From an uncultured Bryobacterales bacterium (lineage in GTDB: Bacteria > Acidobacteriota > Terriglobia > Bryobacterales > UBA6623), in the NCBI GenBank assembly GCA_951813065.1, contig CATOTH010000001.1, positions 248,001-312,000 on the forward strand: a DNA stretch of 64,000 nt, given 5' to 3'. The position numbers were made by a program, and so were the translations under genes. Positions 1-7,806 of this stretch are shown piece after piece (the first letter of the stretch is position 1; each line of letters opens with the position of its first letter). The notes beneath the pieces were generated by a model, which had not been told where the DNA came from, made no database searches, and saw only the letters and a program-made list of their open reading frames with translations.

Positions 1-140
1 CATTCCGTGGCGAGGCCTGAAGCGGAAGAACTGCTCCCGTTGAAGTGCGGACCTCGCCACTGCGGCCAGTTCGCCACCGCGGTCGAAACCAGCGACAGCG
101 CGCCAGCCAAGAGGGCAATTGCAAAGATGCGCGAGTTCAC
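1..140 (-). CDS. PQQ-like beta-propeller protein, N-terminal fragment (cut by left edge)
   Basis: Only the first 46 codons lie in the window. From a GTG at 138-140 the minus strand encodes a signal peptide (about residues 1-23, hydrophobic core IFAIALLAGALSLV, then TAVA) followed by NWPQWRGPHFNGSS. The WPQWRGP signature opens many secreted PQQ-binding-like beta-propeller repeat proteins, and a similar DWPQWRGRDRLG starts the mature part of the propeller protein at 2968-4260. A second in-frame GTG at 147-149 is an alternative start. The gene is divergent from murA with about 175 bp between them. Substrate and role cannot be inferred from this fragment; family members lie in the periplasm or are secreted. 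Confidence 0.7.
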   Translation of the reverse strand, partial: MNSRIFAIALLAGALSLVSTAVANWPQWRGPHFNGSSSSASGLATE

Positions 141-315
141 TGCAGGCACGGTCCAAACCAGGGAGTCGCCCAAGGCAACCGGGATCCACTAAACAAGGCG
201 AAGACCCGGCTCAACCGGTTACGAATCCCGCGACGAGCCCGTGACCGAGCTCATCGCATGCGTCGATCATAATGGTTCTTAGGGTCGCCCTGCACGGTCG
301 AGCCACCGACTTTCC

Positions 316-1578
316 ATGAAAGCGTTGCAAATCGCGGGCGGCCGGCGCCTGTCCGGCGACATTTCCGTCAGCGGCGCGAAGAATGCCGCACTCCCAGCTC
401 TGTCAGCAAGCTTGCTGACAACAGGCCGCGTCGTCCTCCACAGGATCCCGAACGTCGTCGATATTCGCACGATGTCCCGGCTGATCGAGAACATCGGGGC
501 CACAGTCGCAACGGATTCCGGTACCTGCTGCATCGAGGCTGGGAACGATCTCGAGCCGATCGCGCCCTACGAGCTGGTCAAGACGATGAGGGCATCAAGC
601 CTCGTCCTCGGACCTCTGGCAGCCCGTTGCGGTCGGGCCCGCGTCTCCCTTCCCGGCGGATGTGCCATCGGTTCAAGACCGATCGACATGCACCTGGAGG
701 GCCTGCGCTCTCTGGGAGCGACTATCCGGCAGGACCTCGGCTACATCGAGGCGATCGCGCCAAAGGGGGGTCTAACCGGCGGGCGGATCAGCTTCAGGCG
801 CCCCACGGTCACCGGAACCGAGGACATGTTAATGGCCGCGGTTCTGGCCAAAGGGGAGAGCGTGCTTGTGAACGCGGCACGCGAACCGGAAGTCGTTGAT
901 CTCGCAAACCTATTGCGCAAGATGGGGGCCTGTATCGAAGGAGACGGCACATCTACGATCCGGGTCGAAGGGGTCGACAGCCTGGGCGGCGCCGAGCACT
1001 CTATCATCCCGGACCGAATCGAGACCGGAACCTACCTGATCGCCGGAGCGATGCTCGGCGGCGAGTTGCGCATTCGAGATGTGCTTCCGGACCACCTGCG
1101 ACCGGTCATCGCCAAGATGAAGCAGGCAGGTAGCGAAATCGAGATTCGGGACGCGACGACTCTGGTCGTTCGGAACAACAGGCCGTTGGTCAGCGTCGAC
1201 GTTACGACTCGCGAGCATCCGGGCTTCCCGACCGACATGCAAGCCCAGTTCATGGCGCTCATGACTCAAGCGGGAGGGGTTTCCAATATCGTTGAAACCG
1301 TGTTCGAGAACCGTTTCATGCACGCCCCGGAACTGCGGCGCATGGGCGCCAACATCGACATCGACGGTAACCTGGCGGTGGTCAGGGGCAAGACCCAATT
1401 GACCGGAACGGACGTGATGGCCTCGGACTTGCGAGCGAGCGCCTGCCTAGTCTTGGCGGGACTGGCGGCCCAGGGCCGTACCGTTGTCCACCGGATCTAT
1501 CACTTGCAACGCGGCTACGAGAGGCTGACGGAAAAGCTTACCGGGGTGGGCGCGAGCATCAAGATCATCGACGTCTAG
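316..1578 (+). CDS. murA: UDP-N-acetylglucosamine 1-carboxyvinyltransferase
   Basis: MurA transfers enolpyruvate from PEP to UDP-GlcNAc, the first committed step of peptidoglycan synthesis in the cytoplasm. The 420-residue product has the full family length. SGAKNAALP places the substrate-binding Lys22 and Asn23, and LPGGCAIGSRPIDMH carries the catalytic loop cysteine (Cys116), the residue attacked by fosfomycin; Cys rather than Asp predicts sensitivity. FPTDMQAQFMAL and ENRFMHAPEL are conserved family blocks in the C-terminal half. The gene stands alone, divergent from the propeller gene at the left edge. No strong Shine-Dalgarno precedes the ATG, but the start gives a normal MurA N-terminus. 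Confidence 0.97.
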   Translation: MKALQIAGGRRLSGDISVSGAKNAALPALSASLLTTGRVVLHRIPNVVDIRTMSRLIENIGATVATDSGTCCIEAGNDLEPIAPYELVKTMRASSLVLGPLAARCGRARVSLPGGCAIGSRPIDMHLEGLRSLGATIRQDLGYIEAIAPKGGLTGGRISFRRPTVTGTEDMLMAAVLAKGESVLVNAAREPEVVDLANLLRKMGACIEGDGTSTIRVEGVDSLGGAEHSIIPDRIETGTYLIAGAMLGGELRIRDVLPDHLRPVIAKMKQAGSEIEIRDATTLVVRNNRPLVSVDVTTREHPGFPTDMQAQFMALMTQAGGVSNIVETVFENRFMHAPELRRMGANIDIDGNLAVVRGKTQLTGTDVMASDLRASACLVLAGLAAQGRTVVHRIYHLQRGYERLTEKLTGVGASIKIIDV

Positions 1579-1889
1579 CCGGCACTTCCAAGGGCACGAT
1601 TCCCGAGGCTACCGAACTCGGCTGCCGGGTCGCGCCGAAACCAAGTCCAACCGCTGCTCAATCGAGCAAGACGATCCAGAGCGTCTGGCTCGACGGAAGT
1701 GCAGAGCGTGCGGCGGACGGCAGATTTCTTGTCTCGGCGAAAGGATGGGGGATTGAGTTTGACTGTGAGGAGCAATCTCCCGCCGGTTTGATGCCCGGCC
1801 TCAACCGCCCGCGCTGAGAGAACAGGACCTGATCAGCAAGCCCGAGCCGGGCGCGCCCCGGCCGCAATCCCGCCTGATATCATGCAGCC
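1579..1889. other. intergenic, no gene seen
   Basis: This 311-bp gap separates murA from the Uma2 gene. Short open frames exist on the minus strand (1575-1775, 1658-1867), but they have no recognisable motif and no ribosome binding site. A weak inverted repeat, CCGAG/CTCGG with a 9-nt loop, follows the murA stop at about 1600; it lacks a T-run and is not called a terminator. Confidence 0.5.
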
Positions 1890-2708
1890 ATGGCCGCTCC
1901 TGGCACGCTCCTGGATGCCCGCACCGACCCGGCTGCAGGACAACCGGAGGAGTACCCCTACTCCGATGGCAAGGTCCTGATGGAGACTGAGCCGCATGCG
2001 CGGTCTATCGTCGCCATGCGCGACCAGTTGGAAACGCATTTCAAGGACAGCGAAGACGTCTATGTTGCAGGCAGCATGGCGGTGTACTACCGCCGAGGCG
2101 ACCCCACGGCCGTGGTGGTGCCGGACGTGTTCGTGGTGCTGGGCGCTGCGCAGAAGGAAGCACGCAATTCGTATCTGATCTGGGAGGAGGGCGGCGTGGT
2201 ACCGAGCTTCGTGGTGGAGGTGGCGTCGCCGTCCACGAGCCACCGCGACGCGACGAGCAAGCGCGCGACGTACGAGCGGATGGGGGTGGCCGAATACTGG
2301 CGCTTCGACCCGAAGGGCGAGCTGATTGCGGGGCGGCTGGAGGGCTGGCGGCTGGCGGGTGGTCGCTACGAGCGGGTGCGGGCTGTGAGAGCGGCTGGCT
2401 GGCACCGGAGCGAGACGCTGGGGCTAGAGTTGCGGGCGGAGCGGTGGCTGCTGCGCTTCCATGATCCACGGCTGGGGCGAGACATGCTGACGCACACGGA
2501 AACCAGCGAGGCCCTGCAAGCGACCGCGTGCCAGCGCGACGAGGCGGTGCGAACAGCCAAGGCTGAAACGACAGCGCGACTGACGGCCGTGCGGGAGCGC
2601 GACGAAGCGGTGCGGGAGCGCAACGAAGCGGTGCGGGAGCGCAACGAGGCGAATCAACGGATCCGCGAATTGGAAGCGCGACTGCGGGTATCCGACAAGT
2701 CCGCCTAG
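1890..2708 (+). CDS. Uma2 family (DUF820) restriction-endonuclease-fold protein with coiled-coil tail
   Basis: The 272-residue protein matches the Uma2/DUF820 family, a PD-(D/E)XK nuclease fold abundant in cyanobacteria and some Acidobacteriota; the cellular role is not established. The core spans about residues 15-195: YPYSDGKVLME at the front, then VVVPDVFVVLG (acidic PD position), FVVEVASPSTSHRD (the E of the E-x-S motif), and EYWRFDP. From about residue 205 the chain becomes a charged coiled coil that includes heptads of the type AVRERNE encoded by 21-bp tandem repeats. The ATG at 1890 follows an untranslated gap after murA. A second Uma2 protein of similar design is encoded at 14184-15062. 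The fold assignment is firm; the biological function is unknown. Confidence 0.85.
   Translation: MAAPGTLLDARTDPAAGQPEEYPYSDGKVLMETEPHARSIVAMRDQLETHFKDSEDVYVAGSMAVYYRRGDPTAVVVPDVFVVLGAAQKEARNSYLIWEEGGVVPSFVVEVASPSTSHRDATSKRATYERMGVAEYWRFDPKGELIAGRLEGWRLAGGRYERVRAVRAAGWHRSETLGLELRAERWLLRFHDPRLGRDMLTHTETSEALQATACQRDEAVRTAKAETTARLTAVRERDEAVRERNEAVRERNEANQRIRELEARLRVSDKSA
2586..2648 (+). repeat. three 21-bp tandem repeats encoding coiled-coil heptads
   Basis: Three consecutive 21-bp units (2586-2606, 2607-2627, 2628-2648) differ by only a few bases and each encodes a heptad AVRERDE or AVRERNE. The unit length keeps both reading frame and heptad register, so copy-number change would lengthen or shorten the Uma2 coiled coil without breaking the protein. 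Confidence 0.85.
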
Positions 2709-2967
2709 GATTCCAGCGTTCGAAGCGGTCTCCGGCCAACCGGTAAGACAGCACCGCGCAGGGCTTGCTGGTCCAAACTACGGATACCCTTCCGATTCAT
2801 ACGCCGATGGTTTTACGCGGCGCTTTGCAGCAGTGGTTCGGTCTGTAGCGAAGGAGGACGCCACTCACGAGATCGCCTCTCGCTCCGTGCGGACCACAAA
2901 CGAGTGACGCTTGGAACCCCGCTCGCTTCCCCCTGGCGCGCGTGCATGGGTCTGAGGCACAGCCTCG

Positions 2968-4260
2968 CTAGCGTTCGAGGGAAAACCTCACGATTTCTTC
3001 GTCGTTTCGGATAATCATGTGCCGATTCGCATAGGCCGGATGAGTCCAGTGAACGGCGCCGAGAGCACGTCGGCGGCGCAATGGATTGGTCGGTCGCATG
3101 AGGGTTGCACGATCAATCTCCTCGTACCCTTCGGGAGTAAAGCGAGCGATCACGAGTTCGCCGCGGTCGTTGTTGATGAAATAGCGGTTCTCGTGACGAA
3201 CGATCTGGCCGGAAGCCCATCGTTCGTTTTCCGTGGTCAGGTCCAGCGTCTCCCAGACCCGCTCGCCGGTGCGTGCGTCGAGGCAACGGAGCAAGCCATA
3301 GCTTCCGATGCCATAGATGTAGTCCCCATCGACAACCGGCGTGGTGACTAGCGAATGCAGGCCGTCCGTCTCGATTTCGCTATTGCTGGCACCCTTCCAG
3401 ACCAATTCGGCTTCCGGCCGATCCTCGAGCAGTCGATACATTCGTGAACCGTTGTAGAACGCCGAAACCAGCAGCCCGTGCTCACTCAACACCGGGGTGG
3501 CAACAGTCAAGCCCGCTTGGATCTTGAACGGCTGCTCCCAATACACAGCACCCGATTCCGGATCCAGGGAAGCAACGGCAGTCGGATGCCAAATAATTAG
3601 CTGGCGGACGCCGCCGGCCTCGAAAATGACGGGCGGGTCATAGCCCGGTTCGGAGGTGGCGTCGAGTGCGCGCCAGACTTCCTCGCCAGTGAACTTGTCA
3701 AAAGCAACAGCCTTGGCATCGGGCGATCCCCCGACGAGCGCGATCAAGCGGTTGCCGTCAACCAGCGGATGGCCAACGAAGCCCCAAGTGGGTAGTTCCG
3801 CACTGAAATCACTCCTGTAATTGCGATGCCAGACCTCGCTTCCATCCGCGACACGCAAGCAAAACAGGTCTCCCGTGGCCCCGAGGACGTATACGCGGTC
3901 GGCGTCAACCGTTGGGGTGGCTCGCGGGCCGAGGGCATATGCCAGCCCGGCATAGTCAACGTCCCACTCCTTCTCCCAGAGAAGCTCGCCCGTCTCCTCG
4001 TCCAGACAAAGGACTCGCTCGATGCCCTCCCGATTGCGGGTGGAGCGGTAGTCCGTGACGAACACCCTGCCGTCAGCGACCGCGGGACCGGCATAGCCGT
4101 TGGCGATGGGCGTTGACCAAACCCGCTCGGGGCCTCCCGGAGGAAAACGGTCCAAGATGCCAGACTCAGTCCAGACCCCTAGGCGGTCCCGCCCCCGCCA
4201 TTGAGGCCAGTCCTCGGCCGTCAACAGGGAAGCCGATAGCAGCAAGAGAATCAGCAGCAT
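2968..4260 (-). CDS. PQQ-binding-like beta-propeller repeat protein, secreted
   Basis: The 430-residue protein starts with a signal peptide (MLLILLLLSASLLTAE) followed directly by DWPQWRGRDRLG, the family opening. Repeated propeller strands follow, including VFVTDYRSTRN, LLWEKEWDVDY, VYVLGATGDLFCL, VWRALDATS, VYWEQPFKIQ and IYGIGSYGLLRCLDARTG. This is the BamB/quinoprotein-like propeller seen in many Acidobacteriota and Planctomycetota secreted proteins. No haem CxxCH is present, and true PQQ binding is not shown. It lies downstream of and convergent with the Uma2 gene. Likely location is periplasm or cell surface; the substrate is unknown. Confidence 0.85.
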   Translation of the reverse strand: MLLILLLLSASLLTAEDWPQWRGRDRLGVWTESGILDRFPPGGPERVWSTPIANGYAGPAVADGRVFVTDYRSTRNREGIERVLCLDEETGELLWEKEWDVDYAGLAYALGPRATPTVDADRVYVLGATGDLFCLRVADGSEVWHRNYRSDFSAELPTWGFVGHPLVDGNRLIALVGGSPDAKAVAFDKFTGEEVWRALDATSEPGYDPPVIFEAGGVRQLIIWHPTAVASLDPESGAVYWEQPFKIQAGLTVATPVLSEHGLLVSAFYNGSRMYRLLEDRPEAELVWKGASNSEIETDGLHSLVTTPVVDGDYIYGIGSYGLLRCLDARTGERVWETLDLTTENERWASGQIVRHENRYFINNDRGELVIARFTPEGYEEIDRATLMRPTNPLRRRRALGAVHWTHPAYANRHMIIRNDEEIVRFSLER

Positions 4261-4502
4261 GAACCGCCATTGTAGTCGGCTGAGACTTACGGGAGCTGAA
4301 TGACCGGTGTCGATCAGCTGGCCTGCTCCAGCGGGTCGGGGCCAGATCCAATCCGGACCGAACCGAGGCGCCCCTCAGAACACAAGTGACGACAGCGCCA
4401 TGCTTGAGGTGCGATCCCAGTTCATCTGAGCCGTCCGGGAAGTGTAGGAAAATGACAGGTGATGGCCCGCCACGCCAACAGAACAGGCGGCTCTGCGGCA
4501 CG

Positions 4503-5411
4503 GTGAAGCCTCGAAAGCACCGCATTGGCGCTCATACGTCCGCCGCGGGTGGCGTCCATCGAGCGGCGGAAGAGGCCGCCGCAATTGGCTGCAACACCCT
4601 GCAGGTCTTTACGCGCAGCCCTCGGATGTGGCGGGGCAACGCTCCGAGCCAAGAGAGTATCGATCGGCTGCGAGCGTTGCGGCGCGAGCACGATCTCAAC
4701 CCACTCGCGGTCCATGGATGCTACCTGACAAACCTGGCCGCAGTGGATCCGGGGGTGTCGCAGAAATCGAAGCAGTCGTTCCGGTTGGAAATTGAGAACG
4801 CCCGCAACATCGGCGCCGACTACCTCGTGATCCATCCGGGCAGTGCCCGCGGACAATCCACGGAACAGGCGATCGAAGTCTTCGCTGAGGCACTCGCCGA
4901 GGTCCAGCAGGGATTCGACTGGGATTCTCTGCGCCTGCTCCTCGAGAACACCGCGGGAGGCGGAGCAACGCTGGGGCGTAGCTTCGAAGAACTCAACCAC
5001 CTGCGGCAAGCCGTGGAAGCCCGGTGCGACGCTCCGCTTGGATTCTGCATCGACACCGCGCATTGCTTTGCAGCGGGATACGACGTATCCACAGACTCAG
5101 GATTGGGCGATACCGTCCGCAATATGTGCCGGTGGCTCGGAATCGATCACGTGCACGTGATTCACGCCAACGACTCCAAGACAGCCCTGGGGTCCAACAG
5201 CGACCGCCACGAGTCCATCGGCGACGGCCAGATCGGCTCGGACGCCTTTGCCCGCGTCCTTCACCACCCTCAACTGGGAGCCAAGCCGATGATTCTGGAA
5301 ACGCCCTTCATCGACGAAAGCCACGCCGAGAACGTTCGACGGCTCTGGTCGCTTGCAGGCACGCCCGTGCCGTCCTCCGTCCGTGCGCCTGGGAAGGACG
5401 GATCGGACTAG
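4503..5411 (+). CDS. nfo: deoxyribonuclease IV (AP endonuclease IV)
   Basis: Endonuclease IV cleaves DNA 5' to abasic sites in base-excision repair, using a trinuclear zinc centre in a TIM barrel. All zinc ligands appear in order: VHGCYLTNL (His), VIHPGSARG (His), LLLENTAGG (Glu), CIDTAHCF (Asp, His), VIHANDS (His), DRHESIGDG (Asp, His) and ILETPF (Glu). The GTG at 4503 is preferred because it gives VKPRKHRIGAHTSAAGG, the usual N-terminus just ahead of IGAH, and a 302-residue product. Upstream in-frame ATGs at 4452 and 4386 would add 17 or 39 unconserved residues. The stop codon shares a CTAG tetranucleotide with the convergent zinc-peptidase gene. Confidence 0.94.
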   Translation: MKPRKHRIGAHTSAAGGVHRAAEEAAAIGCNTLQVFTRSPRMWRGNAPSQESIDRLRALRREHDLNPLAVHGCYLTNLAAVDPGVSQKSKQSFRLEIENARNIGADYLVIHPGSARGQSTEQAIEVFAEALAEVQQGFDWDSLRLLLENTAGGGATLGRSFEELNHLRQAVEARCDAPLGFCIDTAHCFAAGYDVSTDSGLGDTVRNMCRWLGIDHVHVIHANDSKTALGSNSDRHESIGDGQIGSDAFARVLHHPQLGAKPMILETPFIDESHAENVRRLWSLAGTPVPSSVRAPGKDGSD

Positions 5412-6097
5412 TCGTCGCTGCCACCGAGCAGACCGGCCCGGAACAGGAAATACAGCAGCGTCAGGATGCTGGTAACCGCGGCCGCAACATACGTCCACGC
5501 AGCCGCATTCAGCACCTTGTCCACCCCGATCCGCTCGCTAGGGCCCAGGATCCCGTAGTTCACCACAAGTTCTTTTGCCCTGTTGCTGGCATCGAATTCC
5601 ACAGGCAGGGTGACAAGTTGAAAAACAACGGTGGCCGAAAACAGCAGTATCCCCAGCTGGATCATGCCCATCGATTGCATGAAAAACCCGATCATCATCA
5701 CAATCCAGCCAAAGTTGGAACCAATGCCGGCTACAGGCACGAGTGCGGACCGCAACTGTAGTGGCGCATAGCCCTGGGCGTGCTGAAGCGCGTGCCCAGC
5801 CTCATGACAAGCTACTCCGACAGCGGAGATTGATGCCTCGCCATAGACCTTGGGTGACAGTGCCAGGCTCCTCGTCGCAGGATTGTAGTGGTCCGAGAGG
5901 AAGCCCTGCGCCTGACCGATCTTGACGTCGTACAGGCCGGCCCGGTCCAGCATCGACCTGGCAGCCTGGGCGCCGGTCATCCGCGCCCTGACCTTGCCCC
6001 ATTTGTTGAAGGCTGATTTGGTCTTTGCACTCGCCCAGAGCGAGAGCAGCAGCCCGGGAGCCAGGAATAGAAGATAGATCGGATCGAAGAATAACAT
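5408..6097 (-). CDS. YugP-type zinc metallopeptidase (membrane)
   Basis: The 229-residue protein belongs to the neutral zinc metallopeptidase family typified by Bacillus YugP. It starts with a membrane segment (YLLFLAPGLLLSLWAS), carries the zinc-binding HEAGHALQHA motif (HExxH), and has three more hydrophobic segments (about WIVMMIGFFMQSMGM, LGILLFSATVVFQLVT and WTYVAAAVTSILTLLYFLF). The block LSDHYNPATRSLALSPKVY is typical of the family. Proposed activity is proteolysis at the membrane; physiological substrates are unknown. It is convergent with nfo, the two stop codons sharing CTAG at 5408-5411. Confidence 0.88.
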   Translation of the reverse strand: MLFFDPIYLLFLAPGLLLSLWASAKTKSAFNKWGKVRARMTGAQAARSMLDRAGLYDVKIGQAQGFLSDHYNPATRSLALSPKVYGEASISAVGVACHEAGHALQHAQGYAPLQLRSALVPVAGIGSNFGWIVMMIGFFMQSMGMIQLGILLFSATVVFQLVTLPVEFDASNRAKELVVNYGILGPSERIGVDKVLNAAAWTYVAAAVTSILTLLYFLFRAGLLGGSDD

Positions 6098-6182
6098 TGG
6101 TCTATGCCTGCCCTCCTGCGAGATGGCACCACTTCAACGCCATGCTCAATCTCAGTCTACCCGAAGCGCTGTTGCAGTGCGG

Positions 6183-7022
6183 TCAAGCGAGGCGTCCCAG
6201 ATCAACCGCATCTCTCGCTGAGACGGCTCTCGTCACGAGTTTCCAATACGCTTCCTGGACGGCAGCAACCTTGGCGCCACGGACGCCGCCATATGGTTCG
6301 AACTCGTCCGGGCCCGGGGGCCGGGTGAGACCGGCAGCCAGGATCCAGTCACGGGTCCGGGGTAAATGCACTGCAACGCTGACGGGAGAAAACAACCAAT
6401 CGATAGGGGCACCGGCCTGGTCGAACTTCTCGAGGAACGGCCGGATCTCCCCGTCCTGAAGCGAGCCGAACACTCGAAACCAGACCTGTGGCGCGGCTCC
6501 AGCAACGGCTTGGATCAGGGGGGCAGAGTCGAGAAAGCCTAGGCTGTCCCCGTCCACGGCGAGATCGGCGATCGCGAAATCGAACGCACTTCCAGCCTGG
6601 TCCAGATAGTCGACGGCATCGGCAACATGCAAGCGCAAACGGCCCGCGTTCTCGTAATGGCTCACCAAGGGATGGAACTCACGGGCCATCGCCGTCATGG
6701 CCGGATCTGCCTCCACTGCATCGATCTGCATGCCCGGGAACTGGTGCAGGATCCCGACTGCTCCGCAGCCGCCACCAAGCCCTAACATGAGGCCGCGACC
6801 CGTCCGATGACGCTGGGCGGCCAGAAACCACGCCAGCTGGTATCGCGTCTCGATCACCGGCCCCGGCCCCGCGGGCAATGAAGGATCCACAATCGATGCC
6901 GAAGGATCAAGCAGCGACGCTCCCTGCAGCACGCCCCGGATAGTGAACCGGCGGGCATCGGCGGTATCCACGACGCCGACTGGACCGAACAGCCCGGCTC
7001 GTTCCAGGCGAACAGTGGGCAT
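6183..7022 (-). CDS. spermidine-synthase-like SAM-dependent methyltransferase-fold protein
   Basis: Starting at the ATG at 7020-7022 the product has about 279 residues (MPTVRLERAGLF...). A Rossmann-type glycine motif (MLGLGGGCGAVG) is followed by IDAVEADPAM, the acidic residue that in this fold binds the SAM or decarboxylated-SAM ribose, then RLHVADAVDYL and DFAIADLAVDG, as in spermidine/spermine synthases. The catalytic and polyamine-binding residues of true SpeE are not obvious, so this is a family call only. It begins 4 bp after the lptB stop, so it is very probably cotranscribed with the Lpt genes. A longer in-frame extension to 7172 overlaps lptB and is rejected as the start. Confidence 0.65.
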   Translation of the reverse strand: MPTVRLERAGLFGPVGVVDTADARRFTIRGVLQGASLLDPSASIVDPSLPAGPGPVIETRYQLAWFLAAQRHRTGRGLMLGLGGGCGAVGILHQFPGMQIDAVEADPAMTAMAREFHPLVSHYENAGRLRLHVADAVDYLDQAGSAFDFAIADLAVDGDSLGFLDSAPLIQAVAGAAPQVWFRVFGSLQDGEIRPFLEKFDQAGAPIDWLFSPVSVAVHLPRTRDWILAAGLTRPPGPDEFEPYGGVRGAKVAAVQEAYWKLVTRAVSARDAVDLGRLA

Positions 7023-7026
7023 GGAG

Positions 7027-7773
7027 TCAGATCCTGTCGCGAGCCCGTTCGGGTAGCTCGAAGTGCTCGCCCAGGTAGACCCGTCGCACTTCCGGATCGG
7101 ACTCCAGCTCGCGGGGTTTCCCGGAGCGGAAGATGAAACCGTCGTTGATGATGAATGCGCGATCGGTGACACTCAGCGTTTCGCGCACATTGTGGTCGGT
7201 GATCACAATCCCGATTCCATCGCCGCTGAGCTGGGCAAGTATCCCTTGCAGTTCGATGACTTGCTTTGGATCGATACCTGAGAACGGCTCATCCAGGAGC
7301 AGGAAGCTGGGCGACAGCACTAAGGACCGCGCGATCTCCACGCGCCTTCTCTCGCCGCCGGAGAGCTGGTAAGCCCGGCTGTGCCGTACTCTGTCCAGAC
7401 CGAAGCGAGCGATCAAGTCGTCAAGACGCTCCCGCCGCTCGGCTTGCATGACCGGAAGCGTCTGAAGAATGGCGAGGATATTGTCTTCCACCGTCAGCTT
7501 GCGAAAGACGGAAGGCTCTTGCGGGAGGTAGCTGATGCCCATGCGGGCGCGCTGGTACATCGGCTTGTCAGTGATGTCAACGTCATCCACAAACACCTTT
7601 CCGGAGTCCGGCGTAACCAAGCCGACAATCATGTTGAAGGATGTGGTCTTTCCGGCGCCGTTGGGTCCCAACAGGCCGATCACCTCACCCCGCCGGAGAG
7701 CGAGTGTGAAGTCGTCAACCACTTTCCGGCCGTTGTAGGACTTGGAGAGTCCGGCTGTACGCAGGGTGTCCAT
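7027..7773 (-). CDS. lptB: LPS export ABC transporter ATPase LptB
   Basis: LptB powers extraction of lipopolysaccharide from the inner membrane together with LptF/G and LptC. The 248-residue protein has Walker [10 protein letters not shown] (residues 36-44), the Q-loop region [13 protein letters not shown], the ABC signature LSGGERRR, Walker [13 protein letters not shown] and the switch ITDHNVRE. The sequence [10 protein letters not shown] near the C-terminus is characteristic of LptB. It lies 33 bp downstream of the LptC/LptA fusion on the same strand, a typical Lpt arrangement. The LptF/G permease genes are not in this window. Confidence 0.96.
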   Translation of the reverse strand: MDTLRTAGLSKSYNGRKVVDDFTLALRRGEVIGLLGPNGAGKTTSFNMIVGLVTPDSGKVFVDDVDITDKPMYQRARMGISYLPQEPSVFRKLTVEDNILAILQTLPVMQAERRERLDDLIARFGLDRVRHSRAYQLSGGERRRVEIARSLVLSPSFLLLDEPFSGIDPKQVIELQGILAQLSGDGIGIVITDHNVRETLSVTDRAFIINDGFIFRSGKPRELESDPEVRRVYLGEHFELPERARDRI

Positions 7774-7806
7774 CAGGCCGACATCGCCGGAAATTGGCAG
7801 CCGCTC

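Noticed and set aside
2586-2648. Short direct repeats considered as a CRISPR array
   Set aside because: Units are contiguous with no spacers and stay in the Uma2 reading frame.
2041-2754. 237-codon minus-strand frame rich in Pro, Ala, Ser and Arg
   Set aside because: Antisense to the Uma2 gene; its repetitive look comes from the 21-bp repeats read backwards.
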